From NCBI GenBank assembly GCA_012515455.1, contig JAAYYJ010000289.1, positions 1-7,073 on the forward strand: a stretch of DNA of 7,073 bases, in the 5' to 3' direction. The stretch comes from Oligosphaeraceae bacterium. Lineage in GTDB: Bacteria; Verrucomicrobiota; Lentisphaeria; Oligosphaerales; Oligosphaeraceae. Made by a program: the position numbers and the translations under genes. This document shows positions 4,607-7,073 of the stretch, one piece after another (the first letter of the stretch is position 1; every line of letters begins with the position of its first letter). Under the pieces are notes generated by a model. It ran no database searches. It was not told the origin of the DNA and worked only from the letters and a program-made list of their open reading frames with translations.

Positions 4607-6256
4607 ATGTACTTAACAGTTTGGCACAATCAGGAGTTGCAGCAGGTTGTCAAGTTGGATGGCTCTGCCAGTCAGTGGCTGATCGGCCGGGATGTGGATT
4701 GTGCGGTGGTGATTGCAGACAACCAGGTGTCCCGCCGCCATGCCAGGGTTTATCGGCAGCTCGGTGAGTTCTATCTGGAAGATTGCGGCAGCAAACTGGG
4801 GGTCAAGCAGAACGGCGAGAGCATTTCTGCCCCGGTGTTGCTGTCGGAGCGTGACAGTCTGGGGATAGCTGACTATGAGTTGAAACTGTCGGCGACGCCG
4901 ATGGTCCTGCAGGCGGTTCAGAGTTGGGCAGCAGAAGAGACCGTCGAGGAATTCAAATATGCCAATGTGCTTTATACTGGAGCGATGATGGACCTGAAGC
5001 AGCGCATTCACGAGAGTGTGCTGCGTGAGCTAAACTTGGGTGAAATCAGCGCCAAGGATTTCGCCCGGCGGGATTTTCGGCATAACATCAATGTCGCGGT
5101 GCAGAAGGTAATGCGGGATTTCTGGCATGAATTGCCGAAGAAGGTTCCCGCGGATGTTTTTCGTGACACGGTGCTGGACGATCTGGTGAATTTGGGGCCG
5201 TTGTCCGGCTTGCTGCGGGCTGACGACATCGATGAGATCATGGTCAACGGCCCGGATTTGGTCTACGTGGAAAAGAAGGGCGTGATCTACAAGACCGGGG
5301 TGCGGTTTTTCAACGAGCGGCATCTGCTCTCGATTATCCAGCGCATCGTCGAGCCGATTGGTCGGCACATTGATGAAGTCAGCCCGATGGTCGATGCGCG
5401 TTTGCCGGACGGCTCGCGGGTGAATGCGGTTATTCCGCCTCTGGCGGTAGACGGCGCATCGGTAACCATCCGGAAGTTCGGCAAGAAATACCTGACCACC
5501 GATGATTTGATAGGTTATGACAGTATCTCCCGGGAGATGGCGCTGTTTTTGCACGAGACGGTGCGTTTGCGGCAGAGCATCGTGATTACTGGCGGAACGG
5601 GTACCGGCAAGACGACGCTGCTGAATGTGCTCAGCCATTTCATTCCCCTTAATGAGCGTCTGGTGACCATTGAGGATTCGGCCGAATTGCGTCTGAATCA
5701 CGAGAATCTGGTGCGCCTGGAGAGCCGGATGGCCAATATCGAGGGCAGGGGCAAGATCAGCATCCGCGAGCTGGTGATCAACTCCCTGCGGATGCGTCCG
5801 GATCGGATCATTGTCGGGGAGTGCCGCGGTGGGGAAGCCTGGGACATGCTGCAGGCCATGAACACCGGGCACGAGGGGTCTCTGACCACCATTCATGCCA
5901 ACAGCCCCCGGGATGGTCTGGCCCGCCTGGAAAACATGGTCCTGATGTCTGGTTTTGAGTTGCCGGTCAATGCGATTCGGGAGCAGATAGCCTCGGCCAT
6001 CAATTTTGTGGTGCATCTGTCGCGTCTGGCTGACGGCAGCCGGAAGATCGTGCAGATTTCTGAGATTACGGGCCGTGATGGCAATGCGATCACGATGCGG
6101 GATATTTTCGTCTACCGCCAGGCTGGTCTGGGCAGTGACGGCAAGGTGGCGGGGTCTTTTGTGGCGAGCGGGAACATCCCGTCATTTGTCGTCAGGATGC
6201 GTGAGCGCGGCATGCTGCAGCTGGATATGGATGTTTTCTCCCATCAGGGGAGCTGA
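4607..6256 (+). CDS. tadA: FHA domain fused to Tad pilus ATPase TadA/CpaF
   Basis: A 549-residue cytoplasmic ATPase of the type II/IV secretion family that powers Flp/Tad pilus assembly, with an added N-terminal FHA (phospho-peptide-binding) domain. FHA (about 1-95): LIGRDVDCAVVI, then VSRRHARV and DCGSKLGVKQNG. The conserved Gly27, Arg28, Ser42 and His45 are present, but the usual second-loop STNG reads SKLG. A linker (about 96-130) leads to the CpaF N-terminal region (VLDDLVNLGPLSGLLRADDIDEIMVNG, about 189-215). The ATPase core has Walker A GGTGTGKTT (329-337), an Asp box TIEDSAEL (354-361), Walker B-type RIIVGECRGGEA (400-411, Glu405) and a His box GHEGSLTTIHAN (421-432). All core motifs are intact. 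The ATG at 4607 puts the first FHA strand at the N-terminus. An upstream TTG (4577) lies inside the terminator loop and is rejected. GAAAGAG just upstream is a modest ribosome site. tadB follows 41 bases later. Confidence 0.92.
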   Translation: MYLTVWHNQELQQVVKLDGSASQWLIGRDVDCAVVIADNQVSRRHARVYRQLGEFYLEDCGSKLGVKQNGESISAPVLLSERDSLGIADYELKLSATPMVLQAVQSWAAEETVEEFKYANVLYTGAMMDLKQRIHESVLRELNLGEISAKDFARRDFRHNINVAVQKVMRDFWHELPKKVPADVFRDTVLDDLVNLGPLSGLLRADDIDEIMVNGPDLVYVEKKGVIYKTGVRFFNERHLLSIIQRIVEPIGRHIDEVSPMVDARLPDGSRVNAVIPPLAVDGASVTIRKFGKKYLTTDDLIGYDSISREMALFLHETVRLRQSIVITGGTGTGKTTLLNVLSHFIPLNERLVTIEDSAELRLNHENLVRLESRMANIEGRGKISIRELVINSLRMRPDRIIVGECRGGEAWDMLQAMNTGHEGSLTTIHANSPRDGLARLENMVLMSGFELPVNAIREQIASAINFVVHLSRLADGSRKIVQISEITGRDGNAITMRDIFVYRQAGLGSDGKVAGSFVASGNIPSFVVRMRERGMLQLDMDVFSHQGS

Positions 6257-6297
6257 TATAGTCAGCAGGATGGTTTCTTTTCTGAGTTCTGACATCT

Positions 6298-7073
6298 ATG
6301 TTAACCAATGAGTACATAATTTTTGGCTTGGTGTTTGCGGCGGTGTTTTTAACCGTGGTGGGGTTGTTCCCGTTGTGTTTTTTTCAGCCCCGGGTTTCGG
6401 GTACGGCGGCAGAGATGTATGCCCTGCGCCAGGTCAGTAATCCTGAGCGCACCGCATTGCTACAGCTGTTCTGCGCCGGTCTGGGGTTCTGTCTGGTGTT
6501 GTCGGTATGTATGTACCTGGTGTTGGAATTCTGGCTCTGCTTTTTGCTGGCGGTTTTGGGTGGCATTGTCTTGTATATTGTGCCCGGGCGGGTGATTGCC
6601 TGGCGCATTGCCCGGCGGAACTGGAAGTTTGAGATGCAGATGTTGGATTTCACCGTGGCGGTGGTTAGCAATTTGCGTTCCGGTTTTGCTCTTCCCAATG
6701 CCATTGAGCTGGCCATTGAGCATCTCGGCAATCCTATCCGGCAGGATTTTTCCCTGATGCTGGCGGAATACCGCCTGGGGGTTGAGTTGAGTGAGGCCAT
6801 CAAACGGATGAATGATCGTATCAGCAGTGAGAATTTGCAGTTGTTCACAGCTACGGTCTGTGTGGCCATCCGTTCCGGCGGCAGCATTGCGGAAGTTTTG
6901 GAGAACCTGATTCACACCATTCGCAAGCGCAAGGAGATGGAAGGAAAAATCCGCAGTCTGACCGCGCAGTTTAATTTCGAGTCCTTGTGCATGATTCTGC
7001 TGCCCATTCCGGTATTTCTGGTTCTGTACCTTCTGGACCCGGAACTGATGCGTCCTTTGCTGACTACTAAGAC
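6298..7073 (+). CDS. tadB: Tad pilus inner-membrane protein TadB (3' end off window)
   Basis: The frame is open from the ATG at 6298 to the window edge, giving 258 codons with no stop. TadB is the inner-membrane partner of the TadA ATPase. Hydrophobic segments lie at about 6-29, 54-75, 78-95 and 228-246. Between the third and fourth is a cytoplasmic GspF/T2SSF domain (about 116-225) with the typical TadB pattern: LDFTVAVVSNLRSGFALPNAI (120s), GVELSEAIKRMNDRISSENL, then IRSGGSIAEVLENLIHTIRKRKEM. An in-frame TGA at 6283 leaves the ATG at 6298 as the first normal start, although its Shine-Dalgarno is poor. It lies 41 bases after the tadA stop and is probably cotranscribed with it. About 50-60 residues seem to be missing at the C-terminus, judged from usual TadB length. 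The related tadC would be expected next, outside the window. Confidence 0.88.
   Translation, partial: MLTNEYIIFGLVFAAVFLTVVGLFPLCFFQPRVSGTAAEMYALRQVSNPERTALLQLFCAGLGFCLVLSVCMYLVLEFWLCFLLAVLGGIVLYIVPGRVIAWRIARRNWKFEMQMLDFTVAVVSNLRSGFALPNAIELAIEHLGNPIRQDFSLMLAEYRLGVELSEAIKRMNDRISSENLQLFTATVCVAIRSGGSIAEVLENLIHTIRKRKEMEGKIRSLTAQFNFESLCMILLPIPVFLVLYLLDPELMRPLLTTK

Noticed and set aside
5030..6016. 328-codon open frame on the - strand
   Set aside because: It lies entirely opposite the ATPase core of TadA, whose Walker A, Walker B and His motifs are all intact. Its translation is rich in His, Gln and Arg and shows no domain pattern, as expected from the complement of a coding gene.
6270..6311. 13-codon ORF overlapping the tadB start, as a translational coupler
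   Set aside because: The only ribosome-site-like sequence overlaps its own start codon, and such short frames are common by chance.
1..7073. CRISPR array, tRNA/rRNA genes, insertion sequence ends
   Set aside because: No regularly spaced repeats, no cloverleaf or CCA-ended structure, and no transposase or terminal inverted repeats were seen on either strand.

Overview
The window is the 5' part of a Tad (tight adherence, type IVc / Flp pilus) secretion locus, read entirely on the + strand, with a eukaryotic-type Ser/Thr protein kinase gene just upstream. The outer-membrane secretin points to a diderm (Gram-negative) bacterium. Base composition is moderately GC-rich by eye, and Shine-Dalgarno sites are weak at several starts. 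A membrane-anchored Ser/Thr kinase next to an FHA-fused Tad ATPase is a style seen in the PVC group and in delta-proteobacteria-like lineages. That placement is inference; no marker gene fixes the taxon.

Layout: (1) 2-310, the C-terminal part of an unrecognised small membrane or exported protein, closed by an intrinsic terminator at 372-400. (2) 452-1708, a Hanks-type Ser/Thr kinase with one C-terminal membrane segment. The reading frame is open upstream to an ATG at 356, but the terminator lies inside that extension, so 452 is the better start. (3) 1709-2188, about 480 bases with no convincing gene. They hold a near-consensus sigma70 promoter (1797-1826), three T-tracts, an 11-base direct repeat, a foldable GC-rich leader and one doubtful 38-codon ORF. 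(4) 2189-2968, cpaB/rcpC, and 2987-4495, the cpaC/rcpA secretin, 18 bases apart with a good Shine-Dalgarno between them. (5) A perfect 10-bp-stem terminator at 4566-4594. (6) 4607-6256, an FHA domain fused to the TadA/CpaF ATPase, starting only 12 bases after the terminator. (7) 6298 to the window end, tadB, truncated by the window edge.

How the parts would work together: CpaB and the CpaC secretin form the periplasmic and outer-membrane channel. TadA powers pilus assembly and TadB is its inner-membrane platform partner. No tadZ/cpaE, flp pilin or prepilin peptidase gene is visible between cpaB and tadB. The FHA domain on the ATPase is a phospho-threonine reader module and the neighbouring gene encodes a Ser/Thr kinase, so phosphorylation control of pilus assembly is an attractive but untested hypothesis. 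The main caveat is that this FHA domain lacks the usual Asn of its second binding loop.
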